Shown here: one piece after another, positions 11,010 through 20,309 of the stretch
Numbering within the stretch: the stretch's first letter is position 1
How the letters are laid out: each line of letters starts with the position of its first letter
Source of the DNA: Piezodorus guildinii
Lineage: Eukaryota > Arthropoda > Insecta > Hemiptera > Pentatomidae
Assembly (NCBI GenBank): GCA_023052935.1
Contig: CM041292.1
Span: 87,589,169 to 87,653,168, forward strand
Length of the DNA: 64,000 bases
Direction: 5' to 3'
Position numbers and translations under genes: made by a program
Notes under the pieces: model-generated
Databases searched by the model: none
What the model saw: only the letters and a program-made list of their open reading frames with translations
What the model was told of the DNA's origin: nothing

Positions 11010-11306
11010 ATGCGTAACTTACTTGTGTTGCTTATCTTGGCTGTGTTGGTTTTAAGTTCAGTGCTCGGCGGGGATGTAGCAACGGCGGATAACGAAGGCA
11101 CTATTCACAAATTGTTATCCAAGATTATTCAATTGTTCCTGCCTAATACCTTATTACAAATTATTAAATATCCTATAGACATAACAGTATGGCTACTTAC
11201 GCTGTTTAGAGTAAAACCTACAGTCCAACCAGCACAACGACGGAGTTACGTTGAGCCTGCGGCATACCATCTGAGTAAAGGACGTAATTTTTACAAAAGT
11301 CTTTAA
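11010..11306 (+). CDS. Small secreted protein, unknown family (B)
   Basis: A 98-residue single-exon ORF with a strong signal peptide (residues 1-20, LLVLLILAVLVLSSVLG). Then come DVATADNEGTI, a long hydrophobic and amphipathic stretch (about 33-67) with two prolines, and a basic C-terminal part with RRSY, a Pro/Ala patch, H and KG. The layout parallels the ORF at 1481-1825: signal peptide, GTI at residue 28-32, 45-55 helix-prone residues, then RSY-x(1-2)-P and a C-terminal His/Gly motif. The start context is ttattaccATG. It sits wholly inside the intron between the laminin exons at 7113 and 17618, on the same strand. The function is unknown; a secreted peptide or effector-like protein is possible but not shown. 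Confidence 0.5.
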   Translation: MRNLLVLLILAVLVLSSVLGGDVATADNEGTIHKLLSKIIQLFLPNTLLQIIKYPIDITVWLLTLFRVKPTVQPAQRRSYVEPAAYHLSKGRNFYKSL

Positions 11307-12002
11307 GTGCTAACTTCTGAGGAAATACCTATTCTGCGTGGACACTTTTTCTGTTATTTAAATATTTGTTTAATATACTTTTTTTTTAACGAGTTTTAAA
11401 TTTATTTTCTATTCACAGAATTTTTTTTCGATGTGTTAAAATGTTTTTTAGATGCGTTAAAAATGTGTTTTAATATTGATAGTGTAACATGCTTTACTTC
11501 ATTCTGCAATAGACAAGCTAGACACCTCATATTTAGTAATACAAGGATAAAACCAAGTTAAACATAAAATAATATGAATCACTGATTTAATAAGATTATT
11601 CTATACCCATACATCTTTCAGTCCTATTGGTTTATTATCTTCAATAATGAACCTTTGTAATCGACAGAGAAAAAAAAAAAAAAAAATGAGGGCTTATGTT
11701 TCAAGGACACGTAGAGACTGAATAACCAATAAAACAAAATCCGTCCGCTGTCAATTTATAAATACTGCTACAATAGAGTATTATATGCCCTACAAAAGAA
11801 ACAAATAATCATTGAAATAGGTTTGGAAATGGTGGAGAAAAATCGTTTTGAACTTAGCAGTGATGATTACCCATTTTCATTGCATTTAAAATTGTCATTA
11901 TTGCTGGTTTATCTTTCTTAAACACTGTGATTAATGTATTGCAGTACTTATAATATGACTGCCTGAACGGCTATATTTATAAATATAAACATCCTACAGG
12001 CT
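11307..12002. other. AT-rich intron sequence
   Basis: A possible polyadenylation signal (accaataaaac near 11727) could end the preceding gene. An A-run lies at 11669-11686. No other feature. Confidence 0.4.
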
Positions 12003-12151
12003 TGGGACCACCTTTTTACGCCCTCTCTGAAGGACGGCATAACTAGGGTTTTTTACCCGCAATAAAAAATCCTAAGACCACCTTCGGGTTTAAACCCGTG
12101 ACCTCTGGCATAGAAGGTTATTACGGTAGCCACCCTGCTACTGGTGATCCC
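12003..12151 (-). repeat. SINE S1 fragment (head)
   Basis: The reverse complement starts gggatcaccagtagcagggt and contains the box B-like gggtttaaaccc, matching the S1 SINE at 7256-7547. The 3' half is missing. Confidence 0.75.
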
Positions 12152-12356
12152 ACATATTTTAGTTTATAAAGTTGTAAGATGCGATTCCTCAGTGCTATCA
12201 ATGATGACAATCCCAAATGAATCGATATTTTTGAAACTGCTTTGGAATGGAATGCGTTGGAATAATTTGGAAATAAAGGAGGTATATATAGTTCAGACTA
12301 GATCTGCGACTAATGTGATATTTAGGTCTTTATGGATTATTTTATTATATATTATA

Positions 12357-12834
12357 TATATTATAATAATACTTATTTTATAAAAAATATTCTTTTAAGA
12401 AAAAATATCAATTAACACAATATTTACTTAATTAAAACTCAATTTACTCTGGTATGGTTCACTATGGTATGGGTTCTTGACAATCAGGCACAAATGTTTA
12501 TACAAATTTTTAATCATAATAATAATAACTTACAAATTAATACAAACAATATGCAGGCTAACCAAGATCTATCATATTCATACAGCAGCTCCTCCTACTA
12601 TCAGCTCATAACTCCAACTCCAAACTAACTATAACCAGGTATCTTTCTTCTACCTGGGGTATTACCTGGAGTGTCCCTTGCATCGAAAATGGAGGTTATG
12701 TTTACAAACAAACATTCAAATTGGAGCTGTTAATTTTTATATTTATTCTATCTTGTATCTAATTGTTAGCCTGCCTAACATAATATTTAAATAATAAATA
12801 ATTGTATACTTTATAAAACAATGGGTATATTACA
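12357..12834 (-). repeat. 3' LTR
   Basis: Intact copy of the LTR, beginning tgtaatatac on the minus strand at 12834. Its left boundary is blurred by TA-rich flanking DNA. Confidence 0.75.
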
Positions 12835-13039
12835 TTTCTCCCCAATCCTAGGTAAAAAAAAAGATATTTTGGAAAGAAAATTTTTTTTTTTTCAATTTAT
12901 CATTTTTTAAAACATACTCAATAAACCCATTTTAACACCTTATATATAAATAGTTTACATACAATATTACAGCATTTTTATTATTAATACTTTGTTTTTC
13001 TTTTACCTTGAAAACTACATTTAAACTACATATGTACAA

Positions 13040-13890
13040 ACTAAATATACAAGGATGATATATACAAAAGATTAAGTGAAAGGTTAGAGCGTCTGTCTAG
13101 TAAGTGTTGGAGTAGCCGAAATCGTCGTGCAGTTTCTTGTCTCTTCAGTCTTGCGGATTCCATGTAAGTTGTTTGTCAAGCAGGAGTCCTAAATATCGGA
13201 TCTGTTCAACTGGGACAAGCGGAATATCATTAAAGGACACTATAGGGCAGGATGTCATAGGTTTTCGACGAAGGGTAAAGGTAATTTGTTGGGATTTATT
13301 GGAATTGATTTTAATTATCCAATTCTGACACCATACCTCAAGGTCTCTGATGTGGGATTGGAGAGTTTGAGAGGCTTTTGTAGGATCGTTATTAACCGAT
13401 AACACGCAAGTGTCATCGGCATAGGTAGAAAGGAATGTGTTAGGATGGGTTGGGATATCAGCTGTATATACTGTGTAAAGAATGGGTCCTAGGATACTGC
13501 CTTGAGGAACCCCAGCAGACTGGGTGAAGAGAGATGAATAGGAACTATTGTGGTTTATTTTGAAGGATCTTTCAGAGAGGTAGGACTGGATGATTAGGAA
13601 GTATGTAGGAGGATAGAATTTACGAAAGGCTCCAGTGCAGTATGATCCGCGCTCCAATGCAGAAGAGACAACATCCACCACACAGTGACATTGCTGGATG
13701 GTGGAGTGGGAAGTTCGGAATCTGAACTGGTGGTCTGGGATTATGTGATATAATTCTAGGATAGGGTATAATCATTTAAGGAGGAGCCGTTCTAGGATTT
13801 TACCCATGATGGGTAGAAGAGATATAGGACGATAGGAAGAAGGGAGCTCCAGTACCTTTTTGGGTTTGGGGATCATTATAAAATAATTTA
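13040..13890 (-). pseudogene. Jockey LINE RT fragment with deletion
   Basis: Minus-strand reading from about 13880 gives PSSYRPISLLPIMGKILERL, then FRFRTSHSTIQQ, then VVSSALERGSYCTGAF. There it jumps to a region resembling SYLSERSFKI, so about 20-25 residues that include the first catalytic Asp of RT are missing. GVPQGSILGPILY and YADDTCVLS follow, then RYLGLLLDKQLTWNP and a frameshift. It belongs to the same family as the intact element at 44177-48760 but to a different subfamily. It ends near 13075, where the LTR-element sequence resumes. Confidence 0.8.
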
Positions 13891-14167
13891 GGAAGAAAAG
13901 ATTTACGTTGTAGCATAATAACAATTTAAACATTTATGTTTATCTAGACCTCACTGAGATATGGTTCTGCGTTATTTAAGACTGAGTAATAAAAAGCATG
14001 AATAATGAATTTAAAAAATAATTAGATCAGCTATTAAAAATTGTATAACCTAAAATTCTAATAATAACACGCTATTTACAAATTTTTCCAGTATGGTTCA
14101 ATCTGAACATTGTTCAGACTGCCCATTGTTTATCTCATATAACGGAGGGAGCGCTAATCATCCCTTT

Positions 14168-14921
14168 TTATCCCCTGGAAAAGGATAAAGATTGCCGTGT
14201 CCAAAAATAATATAGTCTCTGATCTTTCTGAACATGGTCTAAGACAATGTAACCATTATAAAATTCATATTTTAAAATGTTGGTAATGATATGCTCGGTT
14301 GGCACATCTCTGTATTCATTAAATAAATTTACAATAGGTAACAAACAATTAAAGGAGATGGAGAAACCTATTTTCAGATTATTTAAAACTTTTAACCTAT
14401 AAAATAACATCTGGGGTTTGTTTTGGGGACTTAAGGCACTTATTAAAGTTCTTAAAGTTAAGCACTTGCTATCACTGGGTTTCATTTCACAAATTTCATC
14501 TTCTTTGATGTTAACAATTTGCTTCATATCAATAGAGCTAGTCATTAAGTCCTTGGCCTCTTCAATCATAACATTACAGGGATTAGTTATTAACATAGGT
14601 TCTACTGTACACATTGGAGTTACTGTTTCTGTTTCACACTCTTGGTCAGTAGGATGTTCAGAAGAGTCTTTGATAGAGGTTCTTCTGTACAATTAGGAGT
14701 TACTGTTTCACACTCTTGGTCCAGAGATTCTTTATTCTTTATCTTCAGTGGATGTTCTTTTTTTGGGAATCAATTTTCATTTCTGTTTTAATATTTGTAA
14801 CGGTTTCTAACACTTCTGTTCCAAATTTATCGATCTTTTGTTCTAATTTTTCCATCATCATCATCATTTGCTTGAACATTTCTACCTTATCTGAATAACT
14901 ATTTGTTCCTTGGTCCTCCAT
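14168..14921 (-). pseudogene. gag-like ORF of the LTR retroelement, frameshifted
   Basis: Starting at an ATG at 14921 (minus strand), the reading is MEDQGTNSYSDKVEMFKQ, five Met, then EKLEQKIDKFGTEVLETV: a predicted coiled coil. A stop and frameshift follow near 14750. A second frame from about 14692 carries an acidic Ser/Thr-rich linker and a 90-residue folded-looking part (LNNLKIGFSISFNCLLPIVN, then YNGYIVLDHVQ) ending at 14168. The place right after the primer-binding site and the coiled-coil start support gag. No zinc knuckle is seen. The family is not identified. Confidence 0.5.
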
Positions 14922-15030
14922 ATTGTTTGCTCACAAATAACACTTAAAAAACTTAGTAAACTATAAATTGTTCACTGATTGTTGTGGTCTTAATGTTTAA
15001 CAAATTAAGCCACACTTAGTTGGGAGCCAA

Positions 15031-15474
15031 ATTATATAATAATACTTATTTTATAAAAATTATTCTTTTAAGAAAAAATATCAATTAACACAATATTTAC
15101 TTAATTAAAACTCAATTTACTCTCAGGGTATGGTATGGGTTCTTGACAATCAGGCACAAATGTTTAATCATAATAATAATAACTTACAAATTAATACAAA
15201 CAATATGCAGGCTAACCAAGATCCATCATATTCATACAACAGCTCCTCCTACTATCAGCTCAAAAGAAGAACTCCAAACTAACTATGACCAGGTATCTTT
15301 CTTCTACCTGGGGTATTACCTGGGGTGTCCCTTGCATAGAAAATGGAGGTTATGTTTACAAACAAAATTCAAATTGGAGCTGTTAATTTTTATATTTATT
15401 CTATTTTGTATCTAATTGTTAGCCTGCCTAACATAATATTTAAATAATAAATAAAAAAATAATTGTATACTTTA
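15031..15474 (-). repeat. 5' LTR, interrupted
   Basis: Matches 12357-12820. Its last 19 bases (tcaatgggtatattaca and neighbours) lie at 16717-16735, on the other side of the inserted foldback element. Confidence 0.75.
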
Positions 15475-15647
15475 TATAGCTTTTTTCAGTCGAATCCATA
15501 ATTTTTTCAGTCAAATTCATAATTTTTTCAATCAAATTCATAATTTTTTCAGTCAAATTCATAATTATTTCAGTCAAATTCATAATTTTTTCAGTCAAAT
15601 TCATAATTTTTTCAATCAAATTCATAATTTTTTCAGTCAATTTCATA

Positions 15648-16080
15648 TCCCAACCCATCCTAACACATTCCTTTCTACCTATGCCGATGACACTTGCATG
15701 TTATCGGTTAATAACGATCCTACAAAAGCCTCTCAAACTCTCCAATCCCACTTCAGAGACCTTGAGGTATGGTGTCAGAATTGGATAATTAAAGTCAATT
15801 CCAATAAATCCCAACAAATTACCTTTACCCTTCGTCGAAAACCTATGACATCCTGCCCTACACTGTCCTTTAATGATATTCCGCTTGTCCCAGTTGAACA
15901 GATCCGATATTTAGGACTCCTGCTTGACAAACAACTTACATGGAATCCGCAAGACTGAAGAGACAAGAAACTGCACGACGATTTCGGCTACTCCAACACT
16001 TACTAGACAGACGCTCTAACCTTTCACTTAATCTTTTGTATATATCATCCTTGTATATTTAGTTTGTACATATGTAGTTT
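15648..16080 (+). pseudogene. Captured Jockey RT fragment inside the foldback element
   Basis: Plus-strand reading gives YADDTCMLS, then VWCQNWIIKVNSNKSQQITF, then RYLGLLLDKQLTWNP. The stretch is a near-identical inverted copy of 13031-13451. The identity continues past the Jockey part into gtatatttagtttgtacata, which in the other copy is LTR-element interior. So the segment copied was the junction, not a LINE insertion. It is not functional. Confidence 0.75.
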
Positions 16081-16101
16081 GGTTATTTCGTCCTTTAAAA
16101 G

Positions 16102-16475
16102 AGGCTGTTATGCTAGCCACTACTCCACAGGTGACCCTGGATGCATTCAGCAAAGAGTTAAAGATTAATATGTCCAAGGTAACGTGTTCAAACCCGGCAG
16201 ATCCAAACACCTTGTTGAATGCATTTAGGGTCACCTGTGGAGTAGTGGCTAGCATAACAGCCTTCTATGCTTAAGATCGCAAGTCCAAATCCAGCAGATC
16301 GTCCTATATTTGTGCACCACAGATGACTTTTAAAAGATTTAATAAGTAGAACTCGTAAAAGTCCCTCCCTATCTTAAGTAAACCTGAGTAGGCAAAACTT
16401 AGGACTCCCGCTGCACCGTCGGATTAAGCACAGTAACATAAAGTGGCGTTAAATGGATAAACAACAACGATATTT
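16102..16475 (+). repeat. Two S1-related SINE pieces, head to head
   Basis: 16102-16137 (minus strand) and 16214-16265 (plus strand) are inverted copies of a tRNA-like head, gggtcacctgtggagtagtgg then ctagcataacagcc. The plus copy continues through an S1-like body (gtaggcaaaacttaggactc) to the tail cataaagtggcgttaaat near 16456. The head differs from S1 at several positions, so it is a related subfamily. Confidence 0.65.
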
Positions 16476-16732
16476 AATAAAAATGTTAAGTTGTTGGTAG
16501 CAAAACCTCATTGAATTAACTGTATAAAACGGGTACAAGAAATTATGAAATTGACTGAAAAAATTATGAATTTGATTGAAAAAATTATGAATTTGACTGA
16601 AAAAATTATGAATTTTACTGAAAAAATTATGAATTTGACTGAAAAAATAATGAATTTGATTGAAAAAATTATGAATTTGACTGAAAAAATTATGGATTCG
16701 ACTGAAAAAAGCTATATATCAATGGGTATATT

Positions 16733-16735
<3 letters not shown>

Positions 16736-16823
<88 letters not shown>
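16736..16823. repeat. (TA)n microsatellite
   Basis: About 85 bases of alternating TA directly outside the 5' LTR end. It probably includes the original target of the LTR element. Confidence 0.95.
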
Positions 16824-16829
<6 letters not shown>

Positions 16830-17617
16830 ATATACATATTTATGTTTACTGATACAATCTTGAACATAAATAAACTGATGGATACGATAATTCATTATAT
16901 TCCACATTAATTTATTCAGGCCCAAGAAAATTATAAATTCATACTTCCTAATAAAAAATTTTAAATTTATCTTGCAAGAAAATGAAGAGTAGTTACCTGA
17001 CATTATCTTGTTCTTTTGTTATCATACCAAGTTTTTCAATCAATACATAAACCTTTATTTATATTAGTGTACATAAATAATGGATGATTACTAAATGATC
17101 AAAAAAGAAAACATGATACCAGCAAAATGGTTTGGTTTAAATGGGAAATAAGCATTTCAAAAAATGGTTTATTATAGTGAGTGTATTAACAATATAATGC
17201 AGAAAAAAACAAAACATAATTCACACATAAGTTCTCGTTAACTTCCATAGCACATCACTTTAAAATGTAATGAAAAAAATTGTCTTCAATGTATTGAAAA
17301 ATCTACATATATTTAGCTACAAACGACTACGCTAATAGTTTTCAGTTTAACAGACTTGGTACAATGTTAAATTGTATTACCATGATAATTAAACTGCTTA
17401 GGATAGATTTAAGATAGAACTGATAATTACCAGCTTCTAAATAACTTAGCCTTTCTTAAGAAAATCTAAATGTTGCATTCCCCAAAATAAGAATTAATTG
17501 TTCTTACAGCTCGGTACACTGTTTATGCTAAATTATTCCATTCACAACTCCAAATAAAATAATAACTTTGATAATAGCAGGTAATTAATTTTATTTTTTT
17601 AATCATTATTGTTATAG
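16824..17617. other. Intron sequence, no feature seen
   Basis: AT-rich, ending in a normal acceptor (attgttatag) for the next laminin exon. Confidence 0.5.
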
Positions 17618-17801
17618 CTCTGATTGTCGTGGAGTTTACCAACTGGAAGAACGGAAAACTGCTGACATAAATAATCAAACAGCTGCTCTTTGTACCTCAG
17701 AGTTTTCTGAAATGCTGCCATTGACTGGTGGCAATGTTGTGTTTTCAACGCCAGAAGGTCGCCCAACAGATCCTCGCTTTATTCGTAGTCCAGCCTTTCA
17801 G
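17618..17801 (+). CDS. LanB2: Laminin gamma exon (LN domain, part 2)
   Basis: This 184-nt exon has acceptor ttatag and donor gtaata. Joined to the previous exon it reads S-SDCRGVYQLEERK, then ADINNQTAALCTSEFSEMLP, then GGNVVFSTPEGRPTD and PRFIRSPAFQ. Laminin gamma LN domains carry this CTSEYS...GG.V.FSTLEGRPS block immediately after the preceding exon's text. Two Cys are seen (SDCRG and ALCTS), as expected. It ends in phase 0, matching the next exon's start with GAA. Confidence 0.93.
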
Positions 17802-19005
17802 GTAATATAGGTAATTTTCAATTATATTTCCTTTATTAAATTCTTACAGAACTCAATAAAGGGCCTAGCCGGATAAGCATGTGAAATCTGCCCCCGCGTG
17901 TATTAGAACCAAATTTATACCATTGAGTCACACCTATGAGAAACAACATTACGCAAATTTTTAGCCCCTTAATCCTAACGGGAGGGAAGTTATGGAGGGG
18001 GGAAGAAAAAACAAAAAAAATTGTTTTCTCCTGAACAGCTCAACCGATTTTCACGAAAAAAATATATGTTATGGACTTTACAAATAGGTTTCAAAAAATA
18101 TTTTTTTAAATTTTTTTTCCACGAAAATGCTGGTCAAAAAAATTTTTGAATTTTTCAAAAAAATATTTTCTGGTTATGATGGTTTGGTACACCTCCAATT
18201 TTTTCGTTACTTTATTTCATTGGAGGGTCCTCCATAACATATATTTTTTTCAATTTTGTTGCAAGTGTACCCCATGGTGAAAAATAAAAAAAACAATTTT
18301 TTCTCCTGAACGGATCAACCGAATTTCACGAAAAAAATATATGTTAATGGTTTTCTAAAAGGGTTTCAAAAAACATTTTTTTCAATCTTTTATTTCGAAA
18401 ACGTGAGTCAAAATTTTTATTTTTTATATTTTTATTTTATTTTTTAATTATTGTGGATTGGTACACCAACAATTTTTTGCTAATTTAATTCATTAGAGGG
18501 TCCTGCACAATATATATTTTTTTCGAGTTGATTTAAAATGTACCAAATAGTGAAAAATAAAAAAAAACAGCATTTTTTCTGCTCTCTGAGTAGTAGCTGG
18601 TCACGCATGAAGAGTAGGGATAGAGCTGTAGGATCGTAATGTCATTAGATATTACTTACACACTATGCACATACATACTATTTATTATACCTATTATTAT
18701 AAATGTGGTCTCATATCACTATTACTGTTGTTCATTTTGTAACAGATTGTAATATATCTCAATAAATAATTAAAAGTTAAAAATAAATTATTATAAACAT
18801 CTTATATTGGATGGAATATATTTTTTTTGTATTCATTTCATTTTTTTGACTTAGATAACTACTACATAGCACTATATGCTATATTTATACAAAACGGAAC
18901 TACAAAGATTTTTTATATATATATTTTTTCGTATTATTATATGTTAATCTAAAAATTATAGGTGGAATAGTCAGGAATCAGTCATTTTTGAAAAGTTTTT
19001 AATTT

Positions 19006-19047
19006 TGCCAACGTTTCGGCTCAAGCTTGTGAGCCATCATCAGGGCA
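19006..19047 (-). ncRNA. Hammerhead-ribozyme-like motif
   Basis: Mirror image of the motif at 19125-19166 and identical to it in the core. Same reasoning and same doubt about activity. Confidence 0.5.
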
Positions 19048-19124
19048 TTACTGAGCCATGTCCAAGCATAAACTGCATTTCAGTTTATGCTTCAGTCAGT
19101 TTATGCTTGGACATGGCTCAGTAA

Positions 19125-19166
19125 TGCCCTGATGATGGCTCACAAGCTTGAGCCGAAACGTTGGCA
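19125..19166 (+). ncRNA. Hammerhead-ribozyme-like motif
   Basis: In order: stem I half TGCC (19125-19128), core CTGATGA (19129-19135), one extra T, stem II GGCTC/GAGCC (19137-19141, 19150-19154) with an 8-nt loop, core GAAA (19155-19158), a minimal stem III (AC/GU), the cleavage-type U at 19162, then GGCA (19163-19166) pairing with TGCC. This is the type I layout with a very short stem III known from Penelope-like retroelements, which is thought to work as a dimer. The extra U before stem II is atypical, so self-cleavage is uncertain. Confidence 0.55.
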
Positions 19167-20309
19167 AAATTAAAAACTTTTCAAAAATGACTGATTCCTG
19201 ACTATTCCACCTATAATAGTTTCTACAGTCGACTATACACCCTCAATATAGTTAATCTAAAAAGCTATGATGTCAGACTTGAATTTAGACGCTCTTAACA
19301 TTTTCAAGAAAAAACCCACTATCTTCGTTAACGAATGAAATTATTCCGTTTTTTACGAAAATTAAAAATTATTTATTCTTTAATTATTGTCTATCTAATT
19401 AACCTGAAGTAGCAAAAAATATTGGTATTTTTATTTATTTTTTGAACGATCATTCCATAAATCAGTATAAATAATAGGTATAATAAATAGTATGTATGTG
19501 CATAGTGTGTAAGTAATATCTAATGACATTACGATCCTACAGCTCTATCCCTACTCTTCATGCGTGACCAGCTACTACTCAGAGAGCAGAAAAAATGCTG
19601 CTTTTTTTTATTTTTCACTATTTGGTACATTTTAAATCAACTCGAAAAAAATATATATTGTGCAGGACCCTCTAATGAATTAAATTAGCAAAAAATTGTT
19701 GGTGTACCAATCCACAATAATTAAAAAATAAAATAAAAATATAAAAAATAAAAATTTTGACTCACGTTTTCGAATAAAAAATTGAAAAAAATGTTTTTTG
19801 AAACCCTTTTAGAAAACCATTAACATATATTTTTTTCGTGAAATTCGGTTGATCCGTTCAGGAGAAAAAATTGTTTTTCTTATTTTTCACCATGGGGTAC
19901 ACTTGCAACAAAATTGAAAAAAATATATGTTATGGAGGACCCTCCAATAAAATAAAGTAACGAAAAATTGGAGGTGTACCAAATCATCATAACCAGAAAA
20001 TATTTTTTTGAAAAATTCAAAAATTTTTTTTGACCAGTATTTTCGTGGAAAAAAATTTAAAAAAATATTTTTTGAAACCTATTTGTAAAGTCCATAACAT
20101 ATATTTTTTTCGTGAAAATCGGTTGAGCTGTTCAGGAGAAAACAATTTTTTTTGTTTTTTCTTCCCCCCTCCATAACTTCCCTCCCGTTAGGATTAAGGG
20201 GCTAAAAATTTGTGTAAGGTTGTTTCTCATAGGTGTGACTCAATGGTATAAATTTGGTTCTAATACACGCGGGGGCAGATTTCACATGCTTATCCGGCTA
20301 GGCCCTTTA

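Larger units (their letters stand above)
15475..16716. mobile_element. Foldback element with 173-bp arms of tandem 21-bp repeats
   Basis: The arms 15475-15647 and 16544-16716 are inverted copies of equal length. Each has eight 21-bp units (unit attttttcagtcaaattcat plus one base) capped by tatagcttttttcag, and unit variants occur in the same order in both arms. The element splits the LTR; tata is repeated at both edges and could be a short TSD. The 896-bp interior contains no transposase. It holds a Jockey/LTR-element junction copy (15648-16080) and two head-to-head SINE pieces (16102-16475). The arrangement recalls FB-type foldback transposons, in which arms of short direct repeats flank unrelated cargo. 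The 21-bp unit keeps a reading frame (a 7-residue repeat), but I regard that as incidental. Confidence 0.8.
12357..16735 (-). mobile_element. LTR retroelement with gag fragment, no pol
   Basis: Two direct repeats of about 460-480 bp (12357-12834 and 15031-15474 plus 16717-16735) are over 90% alike and act as LTRs of an element read on the minus strand. Next to the right (5') LTR is ttggctcccaacta, in the place and form of a tRNA primer-binding site. Next to the left (3') LTR is a purine run, ggggagaaa, directly before the LTR start tgtaatatac, as expected for a polypurine tract. A gag-like ORF lies 110 bp past the 5' LTR. No protease, RT or integrase is found, so it is non-autonomous. The interior holds a Jockey fragment, and the 5' LTR is split by the foldback element at 15475-16716. 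Confidence 0.75.
17857..20309. mobile_element. 2.45-kb foldback (palindromic) element
   Basis: Left arm 17857-18694 and right arm 19470-20309 are near-perfect inverted copies of about 835 bp, from aataaagggcctagcc outward to the matching end. The arms contain a diverged direct repeat of about 275 bp (ctcctgaacagctcaacc at 18031 and ctcctgaacggatcaacc at 18304). Between the arms, two unrelated spacers of about 260 bp flank a second inverted repeat of 260 bp (18957-19216) on the same centre, near 19085. No ORF is found. The element lies in the laminin intron 55 bp after the exon end. I recognise no known family; the inner repeat has Penelope-like character. Confidence 0.8.

Noticed and set aside
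15475..16716. A CRISPR-like array of regular repeats
   Set aside because: The 21-bp units are contiguous without spacers, and the organism is a eukaryote; they are tandem repeats in transposon arms.
16545..16910. An ORF of seven-residue repeats (MNLTEKI-like) followed by a Tyr-Ile run, and its mirror at 15440-15658
   Set aside because: It is the translation of the 21-bp tandem repeats of the foldback arms and the (TA)n tract; the unit length is a multiple of three by chance.
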